A stretch of 64,000 nucleotides of DNA from Pantoea rodasii. GTDB lineage: Bacteria > Pseudomonadota > Gammaproteobacteria > Enterobacterales > Enterobacteriaceae. Below the pieces are notes generated by a model, which saw only the letters and a program-made list of their open reading frames with translations, was not told the DNA's origin and ran no database searches. Of this stretch, positions 9,741 through 18,986 are shown piece after piece. The position numbers and the translations under genes were made by a program. Every line of letters starts with the position of its first letter. Positions within the stretch are counted from its first letter, which is position 1. The DNA is taken from contig NZ_MLFP01000003.1 of assembly GCF_002095465.1 (NCBI RefSeq), forward strand, positions 186,001 through 250,000, read 5' to 3'.

Positions 9741-11077
9741 TTAGCGCAGATATTCGTGCAAAGAGACTTCGGGTAAACCGAGGTGATCGCGTAGTCGCGT
9801 GCTCTCATAGCGCTGACGCACTCGACCACGGCGTTGCAGCTCAGGCACGACAAAATCACTGAATTCATCGAATGTGCCGGGCAGGTATGCAGCCGAAACG
9901 ATGAAACCATCGGCTTCCCCATTGTCAAAGCTGGCTTCCAGTTGATCGGCGATTTGCTGCGGCGTACCGACCAGTTGTGGCAACAAAACGCCTTGTGCGT
10001 AGAGTTTGCCTAAGTCGCGTAGCGTCAGATTGTCCTGCGCGGTAATACGACGGGCCACATCGAACAGACCGGTATTGCCACCGACATCGACGTTTTGCAG
10101 TTGTTCATCCAACGCATAGCCTGAGAAGTCATGATCAACATGGGCCGAGAGGGTAATCAGCCCGGCAATGGGGTCGGCTAATTCGTTGTGATAGCGCTGC
10201 TTCTCTCGCGCAATGCTTTCGGTCTCTCCAACGAAAGGAATAAAGGAAGGGAAGATCTTGAGACTATTCGGATCGCGCCCGACAGCCGCCGTGCGTGCTT
10301 TAACATCCTGATAATAGGCTTTGCGGCCTTCAGGGGTGGGATCGATTTCAAAAATAATTTCAGCCCAGCGAGCAGCGAAATCCTTGCCTCGCGCGGAAGA
10401 TCCGGCCTGCATAATCGCTGGACGGCGCTGTGGTGACGCGGGCACCGTCAATGGACCACGCGTGTTAAACCACTCTCCCTGATGATTCACCACATGCACT
10501 TTATCAGGGTCGGCAAAACGTCCCTGTTTATCCAGAATCAGCGCATCGGGTTCCCAACTCCCCCAAAGTTTACAGGTCGCTTCCAGAAACTCATCTGCGC
10601 GGTTGTAACGTTGAGCATGCTCAAGGTGATGAGCAAAACCAAAATTCTGTGCTTCCGCATCGGCATTAGACGTCACCACATTCCAGGCAATACGGCCCTC
10701 AGTAAGATGGTCCAGCGTGGCAAAAGCGCGGGCAATGTCATAAGGATTGTAATAGGTGGTAGAGCGGGTAATGCCGAACCCTAAATGGCGTGTTACCGCT
10801 GCCATCGCCATGACGACGTAGGACGGATCGAGCGTGGCGACAGATTGCACTCCCTGCTCAACGGCCTGGCGAATCTCGCTGTTATAGCGGCCGGGAACGG
10901 CCAACACATCGGCAAAAAGACGAAGTCAAAGAAGCCGCGTTCCGCTGCGCGCGCGACGTCCTGATAGTAGCGCGCGCTGAGAAAGTCGGTGTTGCTGCGC
11001 GGATGACGCCACATTGCGTGGCTATGGGTCACGGCGGATGCCATCATGAAACCGGCTAAATGAAATTGTTGGCTCAT
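9741..11077 (-). CDS. LLM-class monooxygenase, NtaA/SnaA/DszA family (frameshifted)
   Basis: The gene reads as two frames joined at a T5 coding tract (A5 at 10914-10918). Adding one base gives a continuous 445-residue protein with the family motif FDFVFFADVLAVPG at the join, then LTEGRIAWNVVTS and AGSSARGKDFAARW. The ATG at 11077 has GGGAGAG upstream and overlaps the SfnB-like stop by four bases. It is the partner of the SfnB-type enzyme at 11074-12314, as the 4468 enzyme is of the one at 3115. A lost base in the read is more likely than decay, since the rest of the frame is intact. Confidence 0.86.
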
Positions 11078-12314
11078 GCTTGCTCTCCCTGGCGTTCATC
11101 AGCCACACCAATGCGCCACTGGAAGGGCGGCAAGGCACCGTTAACCGCAAATCGCCGACGATGCGGTCTTTATAGATTCGTGGATTATGTGAGGAGAGCG
11201 TGCGAACGTTTCGCCAGAAGCGATCCAGCGCCAGTGGTTTTAACGTGGCGGATGCGCCTAATGCATCAAACAAAATACTCGAACTGTTCAATAGCAGATC
11301 GGTGACGACATTCAATGATTGCGACACTTCCAATTCCGCAATGCTATTAACCTGTGCTTTTACCGCTTCATCACTGTATCGGGCATCAAAAGCGCGTTGC
11401 AGGGCATCCGCACTCTTAAGCACAATAGCGCCGCTGCAGTAGGCCGCACTGCGTAACTTGCCAACCACCTGCAATACTTGCGCATCCTGAGAGGCACGAG
11501 GCGCATTACCGTTGCTGTAGGTGCGAGTCCGTTGAGCAACCTGCTGCGCCACCTCGTGACTTTGTGCGCGGCCAATGCCTGCCAGTGTGGCCAGATGCAC
11601 CAACTGATAAAAGCCGGTGGCGTAGCGGAAATTATTTTCCTGGTAGACATCACTTGCAGCAACGGCGACGTTTTCAAAAATAGCCGTGCCGCTGGCGGTG
11701 AGGGTTTGGCCAAAACCGTTCCAGTCATCCACCACCGTGACGCCAGTCGCATGGCGGGAGAGGGTGATGGCCTGTAAGTTGCCTTGCTCATCCTGCAGGC
11801 CGATATCAATCCAGTCAGCATAAAGCGAACCAGTGGTGTAGAACTTTTTACCGTTAAGTGACCAGACGCCATTATGTTCAGAGAGTTGCGTGCTGAAGGC
11901 TTGCTGACGTGCCTCTCCGGTTTCGCTCCATGCCGGTCCAACAAGGTCACCTTTACCAAGCAGGGGTAACCAATGCGCGCGTCTCTGCTGATTTTCGCTG
12001 TTGAGAATACTTTCAACAAAGCCGAAATGTCCGCGCAGCGCTTGCACCAGGTTAGAGTCCGCTTCACCTAACTCAATTAGCAGGTTAAATAACGCAGGCA
12101 GCGTAATGCCGCTGCCGCCATATTCCGTTGGAACGCGCAGCGCAGTGAAACCAGCATCTTTGAGCCATGCTAACTGTTCTGTTGGTAATTGCCGGTTGAG
12201 TTCACGTTCAATAGCCCCATCACGGATGCGTGAAAACAAAGGTCTGAAGCGCTCTGCCAGGTTTTCATAGTCAACGGATGGACCGTCTCCCCAGGCTTTA
12301 TCTATTTGGCTCAT
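11074..12314 (-). CDS. SfnB-family flavin-dependent monooxygenase (3' frameshift)
   Basis: A 413-residue acyl-CoA dehydrogenase-fold enzyme of the SfnB/DszC branch when one base is restored at 11149-11151 (A3 in the plus strand). The corrected tail reads FAVNGALPPFQWRIGVA and ends in a TGA that overlaps the LLM start (ATGA). The uncorrected frame gives a foreign tail that runs into the next gene. Diagnostic parts are NGKKFYTTGSLYADW and FWRNVRTLSSHNPRIYK. It is the first gene after the sigma-54 promoter at 12347-12361 and has a strong ribosome site, AGGAGAAAGC. Confidence 0.88.
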
Positions 12315-12346
12315 GCTTTCTCCTAATTAATCATCAGGAGGATGAG

Positions 12347-12361
12347 GCAAATAACGTGCCA
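12347..12361 (-). promoter_or_regulatory. Sigma-54 promoter (-24/-12), perfect consensus
   Basis: The minus strand reads TGGCACG-TTAT-TTGC, an exact match to TGGCACG-N4-TTGC. Transcription would begin about 12 bases downstream, near 12336, leaving a leader of about 20 bases before the ATG at 12314. The nearby sfnR-like gene supplies the needed activator. Confidence 0.9.
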
Positions 12362-12429
12362 TAATATAACTCTATAATAATCATCACATTTTATTTTGAT
12401 GACATTTTTAAACTGCGCTGAAAACAACA

Positions 12430-12454
12430 CTGGCACCATCAAGTGTTGTGCCAG
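12430..12454. promoter_or_regulatory. Candidate enhancer site for the sigma-54 activator
   Basis: CTGGCAC and GTGCCAG form a perfect 7+7 inverted repeat with an 11-base spacer, about 70-105 bases upstream of the -24 box. That is the usual place for an enhancer-binding protein, and the bases between are AT-rich and bendable. SfnR binding is inferred. Confidence 0.6.
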
Positions 12455-12610
12455 ATTCAGCTGAATTATGAGAAAGTAAATATCATATTTGAAGTAAGCG
12501 TTAGAAATTAAAGCGGTGATCAGGAATTCACGAATCCTTTGATAACATTAAGCCGTCATACCAATCAGCTAATTAAAGCTTGGTATCACTGTTTTAAATT
12601 TCTTTCAAAG

Positions 12611-13519
12611 CTAAAAAGACTGCTGTCCGAATGCCATCTTTAATGCATCAATCGTCACCCTTAATCGCTGTGGCATGGCTGCAGTTTTTAGCCACACAGC
12701 GTAAATCGGCAGGCTATGACTGCGCGTGGCGGGCAAAATCTCAACCAGTCTATTATTTTCAATGTCCTGACTGATTAACCAGCGCGGCAACTGCGCAATG
12801 CCGTACCCCGCCAGAGCAGCAGCGTACACTGCACTCATAGTACTCAACTTCAACCGCTGGTGCGGTGGATAAAACACCGTTTCGCCCTGTGGATTTTTAA
12901 GTGACCACGACTGTGACTTGCCTTGTTCCAACAATGTGAGGTGAGGGTAAAGCGCGAGATCGGTTTCATTGTTCAATACGGTATTCGGTGACAATAGCGC
13001 AGGAGCGGCACATAACAACAAGGGCTGCTGGCCAATCAGGCACGCCGTGAGGTCACTATGGTGTCCCGGATCGCCAATGCGTATCGCCAAATCCACGCCA
13101 TCCGCCGCCAAATCAACACGCTGCGCTGAAAGCCTCAAATCAAGAGAAAGGCCGGTCCATTGCTGAGTGAGATCAAGCAATACCGGCATCACCCATTTTT
13201 CACCTAATAACGGCGGTGCCGAAACGCGCAGCTGGCCGGTGGGTGCGTTGGCATGATGGGTTAATCGGTTTTCAGCCTCGTCGAGGCTTGCCAAAATGAG
13301 CAGACAATCCTGATAAAACTGCCGCCCTTCGCTGGTCAGGGAGAGCGAGCGGGTAGTGCGCTGAAACAGTTTCACATTGAGGCGAGATTCCAGCCGGGCG
13401 ATAGCTTTACCCACGGTGGAGCGAGACAGGCCCAATTGCTCAGCGGCCTGGCTAAAACCCCCTGACTGAGCGGCCTGCACAAACGCCTTGATGCTGTTTA
13501 ATCTGTCGATGTTGATCAT
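12611..13519 (-). CDS. LysR-family transcriptional regulator
   Basis: A 302-residue LysR protein with a winged helix-turn-helix in residues 5-65 (GGFSQAAEQLGLSRSTVGKAIARLE) and a C-terminal effector-binding domain. The fold is closest to the AaeR/DsdC-unrelated group whose members regulate an adjacent transporter. It is divergent from the MFS exporter gene at 13628, with 108 bases between, so it most likely controls that gene. The start has AGGTG upstream. Confidence 0.9.
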   Translation of the reverse strand: MINIDRLNSIKAFVQAAQSGGFSQAAEQLGLSRSTVGKAIARLESRLNVKLFQRTTRSLSLTSEGRQFYQDCLLILASLDEAENRLTHHANAPTGQLRVSAPPLLGEKWVMPVLLDLTQQWTGLSLDLRLSAQRVDLAADGVDLAIRIGDPGHHSDLTACLIGQQPLLLCAAPALLSPNTVLNNETDLALYPHLTLLEQGKSQSWSLKNPQGETVFYPPHQRLKLSTMSAVYAAALAGYGIAQLPRWLISQDIENNRLVEILPATRSHSLPIYAVWLKTAAMPQRLRVTIDALKMAFGQQSF

Positions 13520-13534
13520 AAAGGCACCTGCAAA

Positions 13535-13553
13535 TGGCGAATCATTTTCGCCA
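13535..13553. promoter_or_regulatory. Inverted repeat in the lysR-MFS divergent region
   Basis: TGGCGAA and TTCGCCA flank a 5-base spacer, and the half-site TGGCG(C/A)A recurs twice further on (about 13568 and 13577). A plausible LysR-type binding region between the two divergent starts. Confidence 0.5.
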
Positions 13554-13627
13554 GTGTAACGATCAAATGGCGCAACTGGCGAATATAAATCGTGTCAGTC
13601 TGACGTTTTAATTGAACGAGCTATCTG

Positions 13628-15015
13628 ATGATCTCCTCTAAAACACAATACCCGGTGAAGCTAATCCGATTACAAATTGGAATATGCCTCGCCAGCTTTT
13701 TAGGCTGCCTGGATTTCACCATCGTGAATACCGCGCTTCCTGCCATTCAACGTGACTTTTCCAGCAATATTGAATCTTCGCAGTGGGCCATGACGTTGTT
13801 TGTCATGGCCCTTTGCTGCTGCATGGTGATGTCGGCGAGGCTGGCAGAACGCTTTGGTGCTCGGAGAGTGCTTTACAGCGGGATGCTGTTGTTTGGTATC
13901 GCCTCTTTGGGGTCGGGATTAGCGACCCAACTCATCGTGTTGAACCTGTTCAGGCTACTACAGGGCGCGGGATGTGCGGTGCTCTATACCGTGAGTGCCA
14001 CTATTTTGGTTCAGGCGATACCGGCCTCAAATCATGGCCGCGCTCTGGGATTACTGTTTGCGGCCAATGGATTGGGTCTGGCGCTCGGCCCGGTTTTAGG
14101 CGGGATTCTGGTGAGTGACCCGGGATGGCGCGCGGTGTTCCTGCTCAATGTCCCCCTTATTCTGCTCAGCTTCTATTTCTGCAGTCGCAGTGTACCGGCC
14201 TCTGTTAAACGCGCAGATACCTCCCTTGATATACCCGGCTGGCTGCTGATGTGTGGTGGATTAATTCTGCTGCTGATCTGGACCCGTTATGTCACGCCAT
14301 GGGGTGCGTTGTCTTCCTGGTCTTTACTCACGCTGCTACTGTCTTTCATCGTGCTATCGGCATTCTTCATGAGAGAAAGACGAACCGCGCAACCGGTGAT
14401 TGATTTTGACATGCTGCGCAGCAAAACTTTTGCGGCAGCCTGCCTGCTTTCAGTATTACTCGCGGTGTTTTACTGCAGTGCTTTTATGTTGCTCCCGTTC
14501 CGGCTGAGTGCGCTTTACCATCTTAACGATGCCAGCCTGGGCTTAATGCTGTTGCCTGTGACGTTGGTCATGGCGCTAACATCCCCTTTGGCCGGCGTCT
14601 TTCTGACAGATTCAGTCCCTGGCCGGTAATGGCGACAGGCTTTGGTCTGTTAATGATGTCAGCTTTACTCTTCAGTCTTGTTGATTCAAAGATAATGGCG
14701 TTACTCATCGCACTGGTGCTGATGGGCGCGGGTTGGGCCGCCATTCTGGGACCTTCGGTTGCTGCGGCGTTGGCAGCGATAAACATATCCAGACATGCAC
14801 AGGGCATTGGTATCTCTTGGACACTGCATAATCTGGGCGGGGCCATGGGGTTGGCCGTGGCGACGCAAATCTATCAGGCCGGAGGATCATCCACGGGTTT
14901 TCAACACGTGATGTTTGGTCTGGCAGGCAGCGCAGGCATCGGCATGGTAGTGGCATGGTTGACTGTGAGCAGATTAAGAGAGCTTCAAATCGGGAATCGT
15001 GATCAAAAAGGATGA
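13628..15015 (+). CDS. MFS transporter, DHA2 (EmrB/QacA) type (frameshifted)
   Basis: A 462-residue drug/metabolite exporter after one base is restored near 14596; the corrected join reads SPLAGRLSDRFSPWPVMATG, the conserved loop motif of DHA2 carriers. The N-terminal motif LDFTIVNTALPAIQRDF is diagnostic of EmrB/QacA-type proteins, and the RLAERFGARRVL loop fits motif A. About 13-14 membrane segments are visible. It is divergent from the LysR gene, its likely regulator. The exported compound is unknown. As read, the protein stops at 14629 and a second frame carries the last 128 residues. Confidence 0.87.
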
Positions 15016-15073
15016 TGCAGCTATGAGTGGAACAATCATTTAATTCCAGCATAGTTAGACAGTGTTTTTCATC

Positions 15074-15147
15074 AGCAACAAAACGGTAAACGTTGGGAGA
15101 TAGAAATATAATTTTTCATCACCCAACGGCTTTTCTGTTTTGTTGCT
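15074..15147 (+). promoter_or_regulatory. Long two-part inverted repeat before the SsuD-like gene
   Basis: AGCAACAAAAC (15074-15084) pairs perfectly with GTTTTGTTGCT (15137-15147), and CGTTGGG (15091-15097) with CCCAACG (15122-15128), with a 24-base AT-rich loop. It may end transcription of the MFS gene or act as a leader structure for the SsuD-like operon 80 bases further. No T run follows directly. Confidence 0.55.
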
Positions 15148-15229
15148 AAGTTCTCCCGGTATCCGTATTTCTCCAACAGCAAACCGTTTGCCTATCCTAT
15201 GGGGTTTTTTCACCTAACAGGATGACAGC

Positions 15230-16354
15230 ATGGAAATTTACTGGTATCTCACCGCGCCTGATGGGCCACAACCCTGGACCGCCTCCGGCAGTCGTCAGGT
15301 CAACTATGCCTATTTTCAGCAGGTGGCCAAGGCGGTCGATCACCTTGGTTTTACCGGCGCGCTGCTGGCAACGGGCGCGCACGATCCCTGGATATTGGGC
15401 GCCTCATTGATTCCTCATACAGAGCGAATGAAATTCCTTATTGCCATTCAGCCCGGACTGATTTCGCCCACGTTGCTGGCAAAGATGGCGGTGACTTTTA
15501 ACCAGTTCTCGAAAGGCCGCGTACTGTTAAACGTGGTGAGTGGCGACAAAAACACCCTTGGCGCATATGGATTACATCTCGATCATGACGCCCGCTATGA
15601 TCTGAGCGATGAGTTCCTGCAGGTGCTGCGACCATTATTAGCAGAGCAGCCGGTGAACTTTGAAGGCGAACATATCCACATTGATAACGCCCGGCTGGCG
15701 TTAGGCAATGGCGGGTATCCGCCACCACAGCTTTGGTTTGGTGGTTCTTCAGATGCCGCGCAAGAAGTGGCCGCCAAACATATCGATACCTATCTCTCAT
15801 GGGGTGAGACGCCACCGCAGGCCGCGGAAAAAATCGCGCAGGTAAAAGCGCGTGCGGAAAAGCATGGGCGGCAACTGCGTTTTGGCATTCGTTTATACGT
15901 GATTGTGCGCGAAACCGATGAGCTGGCGTGGCAGGCCGTCGATGCGCTTTACCAAACCATGGATGAGAAAGCGATTGGCGCACGCCAGACGCTGGAAAAG
16001 GGATCTGATTCCGTTGGTCAGTCTCGTATGAGCGCGTTACACCACAACCAAAAGCCGGCGGATCCCCGTGATTTAGAAATTTATCCTGGCCTGTGGGCGG
16101 GAATTGGCCTGGTGCGCCCGGGGCCTGGCACTGCCATTGTTGGCAGCCCGGAAACCGTTGAGCGCACCCTGCGAGCCTATCAGGATGCGGGAGTTGAGGT
16201 GTTTATCCTCTCGGGCTTCCCGTTGCTTGAAGAAGCCTATCGCTTCAGTGAACTGGTGATGCCGCGCCTGAAGCTTAACGTTGAAACCGAACAACCGGAC
16301 AACAGTTTCACCTGGGGTAATTTGTGGGATCGTCCGTTCGGAGAGAAAGCGTAA
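15230..16354 (+). CDS. SsuD-like FMNH2-dependent alkanesulfonate monooxygenase
   Basis: A 374-residue LLM enzyme close in length and pattern to E. coli SsuD (381). N-terminal WYLTAPDGPQPW, the GFTGALLATG strand, LNVVSGDKNTLGAYG and LWFGGSSDAAQEVA near residue 165 all fit the SsuD branch. It releases sulfite from alkanesulfonates using reduced flavin. Its stop overlaps the next start (TAATG), so the three genes to 18153 form one operon. No SsuE-type flavin reductase or SsuB/SsuC transporter is present here. Confidence 0.88.
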   Translation: MEIYWYLTAPDGPQPWTASGSRQVNYAYFQQVAKAVDHLGFTGALLATGAHDPWILGASLIPHTERMKFLIAIQPGLISPTLLAKMAVTFNQFSKGRVLLNVVSGDKNTLGAYGLHLDHDARYDLSDEFLQVLRPLLAEQPVNFEGEHIHIDNARLALGNGGYPPPQLWFGGSSDAAQEVAAKHIDTYLSWGETPPQAAEKIAQVKARAEKHGRQLRFGIRLYVIVRETDELAWQAVDALYQTMDEKAIGARQTLEKGSDSVGQSRMSALHHNQKPADPRDLEIYPGLWAGIGLVRPGPGTAIVGSPETVERTLRAYQDAGVEVFILSGFPLLEEAYRFSELVMPRLKLNVETEQPDNSFTWGNLWDRPFGEKA

Positions 16355-17208
16355 TGCAGATTCGTATTGGCAGTCATCCCAGTAATCTTTCGCTGTTTAT
16401 TTTACGGCATCGCGGTGTGCTGGAACGCGCTGCCGCTCAGCAAAACTGGTCGGTGAATTGGATTGATTATACCCAGGGCGCCCGCAGTGGAGACTGGCTG
16501 GCGAGCAACGCGTTAGATGTGGTGGGTACCGGTTCAACACCGCCGATTAATGCTCAGGCAGAAGGTCTGGGCGTGGGCTATCTCGCCAGCTCACCCTCTC
16601 GTGATGCGAGCTGCGCGTTACTCGCTCACCAGAGCCGCGAACTTCGCACACTAAAAGGGGCCCGGTTGTCGGCGATGATCGGTTCATTTACCGATCACTT
16701 CCTGGCGAAATTGCTGCGGAAACAGCAATTGCGACGCCGGGATGTGCAGTTGGTAGATATTCAGGGTGAGGCGGCGCTGCATGCCTTGATCTCGGGTGAG
16801 ATCGACGGTTGGCTGGCGATTGATCCCTGGCTGACGCGTGCCAAGCAGAATCCGGAGATTGTCACTGTCGCCCGTGTTGGTGATGAAATTATCAACCGTT
16901 CACTGTTCTGGACCCGTGCCGCCTGGTCCGAAGGCCATCCGCAGGCAGCCGCGTGGGTGGTGGAGCAATTGCAGCTCAATGATGCGTGGATTGCCTCGCA
17001 TATTACACAAGCAGCGCAACTGCTTTCAGCGCATCTGACGTCATCGATCACCCACCAGGAGTGGGAGAAAACGTTACGTGCCCGTCCATGGGGGATTACG
17101 CCCGCGAATCCGGGTCTGATTGCTGAACAACAACAACAGGCCGACGACCTTTTTGCGGTGGGGTTTATTCCCGCCGCGGTTAATCTTTCACACCGGAGAA
17201 CCGCATGA
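16354..17208 (+). CDS. SsuA-fold protein without a signal peptide
   Basis: A 284-residue protein with the NMT1/SsuA periplasmic binding fold: RIGSHPSNLSLFILRHRG at the start, DVVGTGSTPPINAQAEG near residue 65, and LISGEIDGWLAIDPW near 150. The ATG at 16354 directly begins the mature domain, and no hydrophobic leader is encoded upstream in frame apart from the overlapping monooxygenase gene. Therefore it should be cytoplasmic. Known cytoplasmic members of this fold include the desulfinase DszB, but its active-site Cys position seems to be His here. Role unknown. Confidence 0.75.
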   Translation: MQIRIGSHPSNLSLFILRHRGVLERAAAQQNWSVNWIDYTQGARSGDWLASNALDVVGTGSTPPINAQAEGLGVGYLASSPSRDASCALLAHQSRELRTLKGARLSAMIGSFTDHFLAKLLRKQQLRRRDVQLVDIQGEAALHALISGEIDGWLAIDPWLTRAKQNPEIVTVARVGDEIINRSLFWTRAAWSEGHPQAAAWVVEQLQLNDAWIASHITQAAQLLSAHLTSSITHQEWEKTLRARPWGITPANPGLIAEQQQQADDLFAVGFIPAAVNLSHRRTA

Positions 17209-18153
17209 AGACCACCTTGATTCGCGGCGTGGTTGCCGCACTGCTGATTTGTGCCGGCACTGCACAGGCGGCAGAAGACATCACATTACGTATTGGATTT
17301 TTACGCGGCCCCACGGATTTAGCGCTGGCAAAAGAGAAGGGCACGCTGGAAAAAGCGCTGGCCGCACATCATGTGAAAGTCGAGTGGGCCGGGCCTTTTT
17401 CCGCGGCTGCGCCAGCCTATGAAGCGCTGAATGCTGGCGCCATCGATCTCACCACAGGTAGCTCTACCGCGTTTGTTACCGCCATTGCTGCCGGTTTGCC
17501 CCTGCAGTTTTTTGCCTATCAAGCCATGCCGGCGAACGGCGAGGGGATTGTGGTTCGAAACGAGAGCCATATCGCGTCATTGAACGATTTGCGCGGTAAA
17601 AAAGTGGCGGTGAATAAAGGGGGAACCGGTGAATACCTGCTGTCACGGGCGCTCAGCAGCGCAGGTATTCCGGAGGATGCCGTACAAAAATCTATCTCAG
17701 CCCGTCAGATACCGGAACGGCCTTTGTCGGCGGTCATGTTGATGCCTGGGCCATCTGGGATCCTTTCCTGTCACTGGCTAAACAAAGCTACGATGCGCGT
17801 CTGCTTGCCAGCGGTAAGCAGGTCGGCTCAGAAAATGCGGCAGGTTACTTTGTCAGTGATGCCTTCGCGCATGCCCATCCGGAGGTGCTGACCTGGTTCT
17901 ATGGCGTATTACAGCAGGAGAATGCCTGGGCTAAAGCCATCAACTTGAGGCTGGGAAGATTTGGGCCAAACAGATGGGGCAAACCGGGGATGGACTGGCA
18001 GAACAGCTGGGAACGGTGAACACGGTTCCGGTCACTCCGGTTGATGCCAGCGCTATCGCACATATTCAGCACATCGCTGACTGGTATTTGCAGCAAGGGA
18101 TTATCAAAAGTAAACCCGATATTGCGGCTCACGTGATCACACTGGCTCCGTAA
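17205..18153 (+). CDS. SsuA-like sulfonate-binding protein (two frameshifts)
   Basis: A periplasmic binding protein of about 316 residues. Residues 1-22 form a Sec signal (LIRGVVAALLICAGTAQA). The NMT1/SsuA pattern is clear: RIGFLRGPTDLALAKEKG and DLTTGSSTAFVTAIAAG. Two lost bases break it: at the A5 tract 17686-17690, after which the frame reads KIYLSPSDTGTAFVGGHVD, and near 17937, after which the tail reads HIADWYLQQGIIKSKPD and ends at TAA 18153. It probably delivers sulfonates or related compounds to an unseen permease. It overlaps the previous gene by four bases. Confidence 0.84.
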
Positions 18154-18157
18154 TCAG

Positions 18158-18184
18158 AATGCGTCTCCGAATCGGAGACGCATT
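18158..18184. terminator. Hairpin terminator between convergent operons
   Basis: A 12-bp perfect stem (AATGCGTCTCCG with CGGAGACGCATT) with a 3-base loop and a short T tail follows the stop at 18153. It separates the SsuA-like gene from thiM on the opposite strand. Confidence 0.9.
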
Positions 18185-18185
18185 T

Positions 18186-18971
18186 TCATGCGTCGTCCGG
18201 GTCAAGTAAGGATAATTCATCCAGGAACTTCACGGCAAAACTGCCTGTGCCACGGGCGTCGGAGGCTCTTTCGCTGGCCTCGGCATAGAATACGTGCGCA
18301 GCGGCGACCGCAGTGAGTTTATCGACAGACGTTGTCAGTAATGCGGCCGTCAGCGCGCCCAGACTACAACCCGCGCCAGTCACCTGCGTCAAGCGAATAT
18401 CACCGCCTTCGACGGCCAGCGTCCTTTGACCGTCAGTAATAAAATCAATCGGACCACTTACCGCTGTGATGGTATTTTGGCTGCGTGAAAACGCTTCAAT
18501 GAAAGGGATCGCGTCCTGTGACGTCAGCGTGGTCTCGACACCTTTTCCACCGCCATTTCCCCCCGCAAGGGCGATAAGTTCAGAGGCATTCCCGCGTATC
18601 GCGGTTGGTTTAAAATCCAGCAGGCCCTGTACTACACGATCGTACTCTGCGGCACCGGCTCCGACGGCCACTGGGTCGAGCACCCACGGCACACCCGCTT
18701 CATGGGCTGCCCGCGCGGCCTGCCGCACCTCGTGGGGAGAATTACTCATTAAACAGGCCGCATTGATCCACAAGGCATTTGCATGGCGGCCAAAGGCGGT
18801 TTGCCAGTCAAGGGCGGCGCCAATCGCCGGACCCGCACCGACTGCCAGCAAGACATTGGCTGAAAGATTGGCCGCAATGTAGTTGGTCAGACCGTAGCAA
18901 AAAGGTTTGTTCAGTTTGATATGGCGAAGTGCGTCACGAACAGTGCGATCCTGCCAGTTTAGGGTTTGCAT
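18186..18971 (-). CDS. thiM: Hydroxyethylthiazole kinase
   Basis: A 261-residue ThiM that phosphorylates 4-methyl-5-(2-hydroxyethyl)thiazole in thiamine salvage. The ribokinase-fold signatures are TNYIAANLSANVLLAVGAGPAI (start of the family pattern, near residue 30), WVLDPVAVGAGA near 110 and the catalytic TGAGCSLGALTAA near 205. It lies 15 bases after the rhodanese gene and far from other thiamine genes (thiD, thiE are absent). Its place at the end of a monooxygenase-rhodanese operon raises the possibility that it handles a thiazole-type product. Confidence 0.9.
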   Translation of the reverse strand: MQTLNWQDRTVRDALRHIKLNKPFCYGLTNYIAANLSANVLLAVGAGPAIGAALDWQTAFGRHANALWINAACLMSNSPHEVRQAARAAHEAGVPWVLDPVAVGAGAAEYDRVVQGLLDFKPTAIRGNASELIALAGGNGGGKGVETTLTSQDAIPFIEAFSRSQNTITAVSGPIDFITDGQRTLAVEGGDIRLTQVTGAGCSLGALTAALLTTSVDKLTAVAAAHVFYAEASERASDARGTGSFAVKFLDELSLLDPDDA

Positions 18972-18986
18972 TTTATTTTCCTCTCA

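Noticed and set aside
15170..15200. Possible sigma-54 promoter before the SsuD-like gene
   Set aside because: The -12 TTGC is present, but the -24 box has AG in place of GG and two more mismatches.
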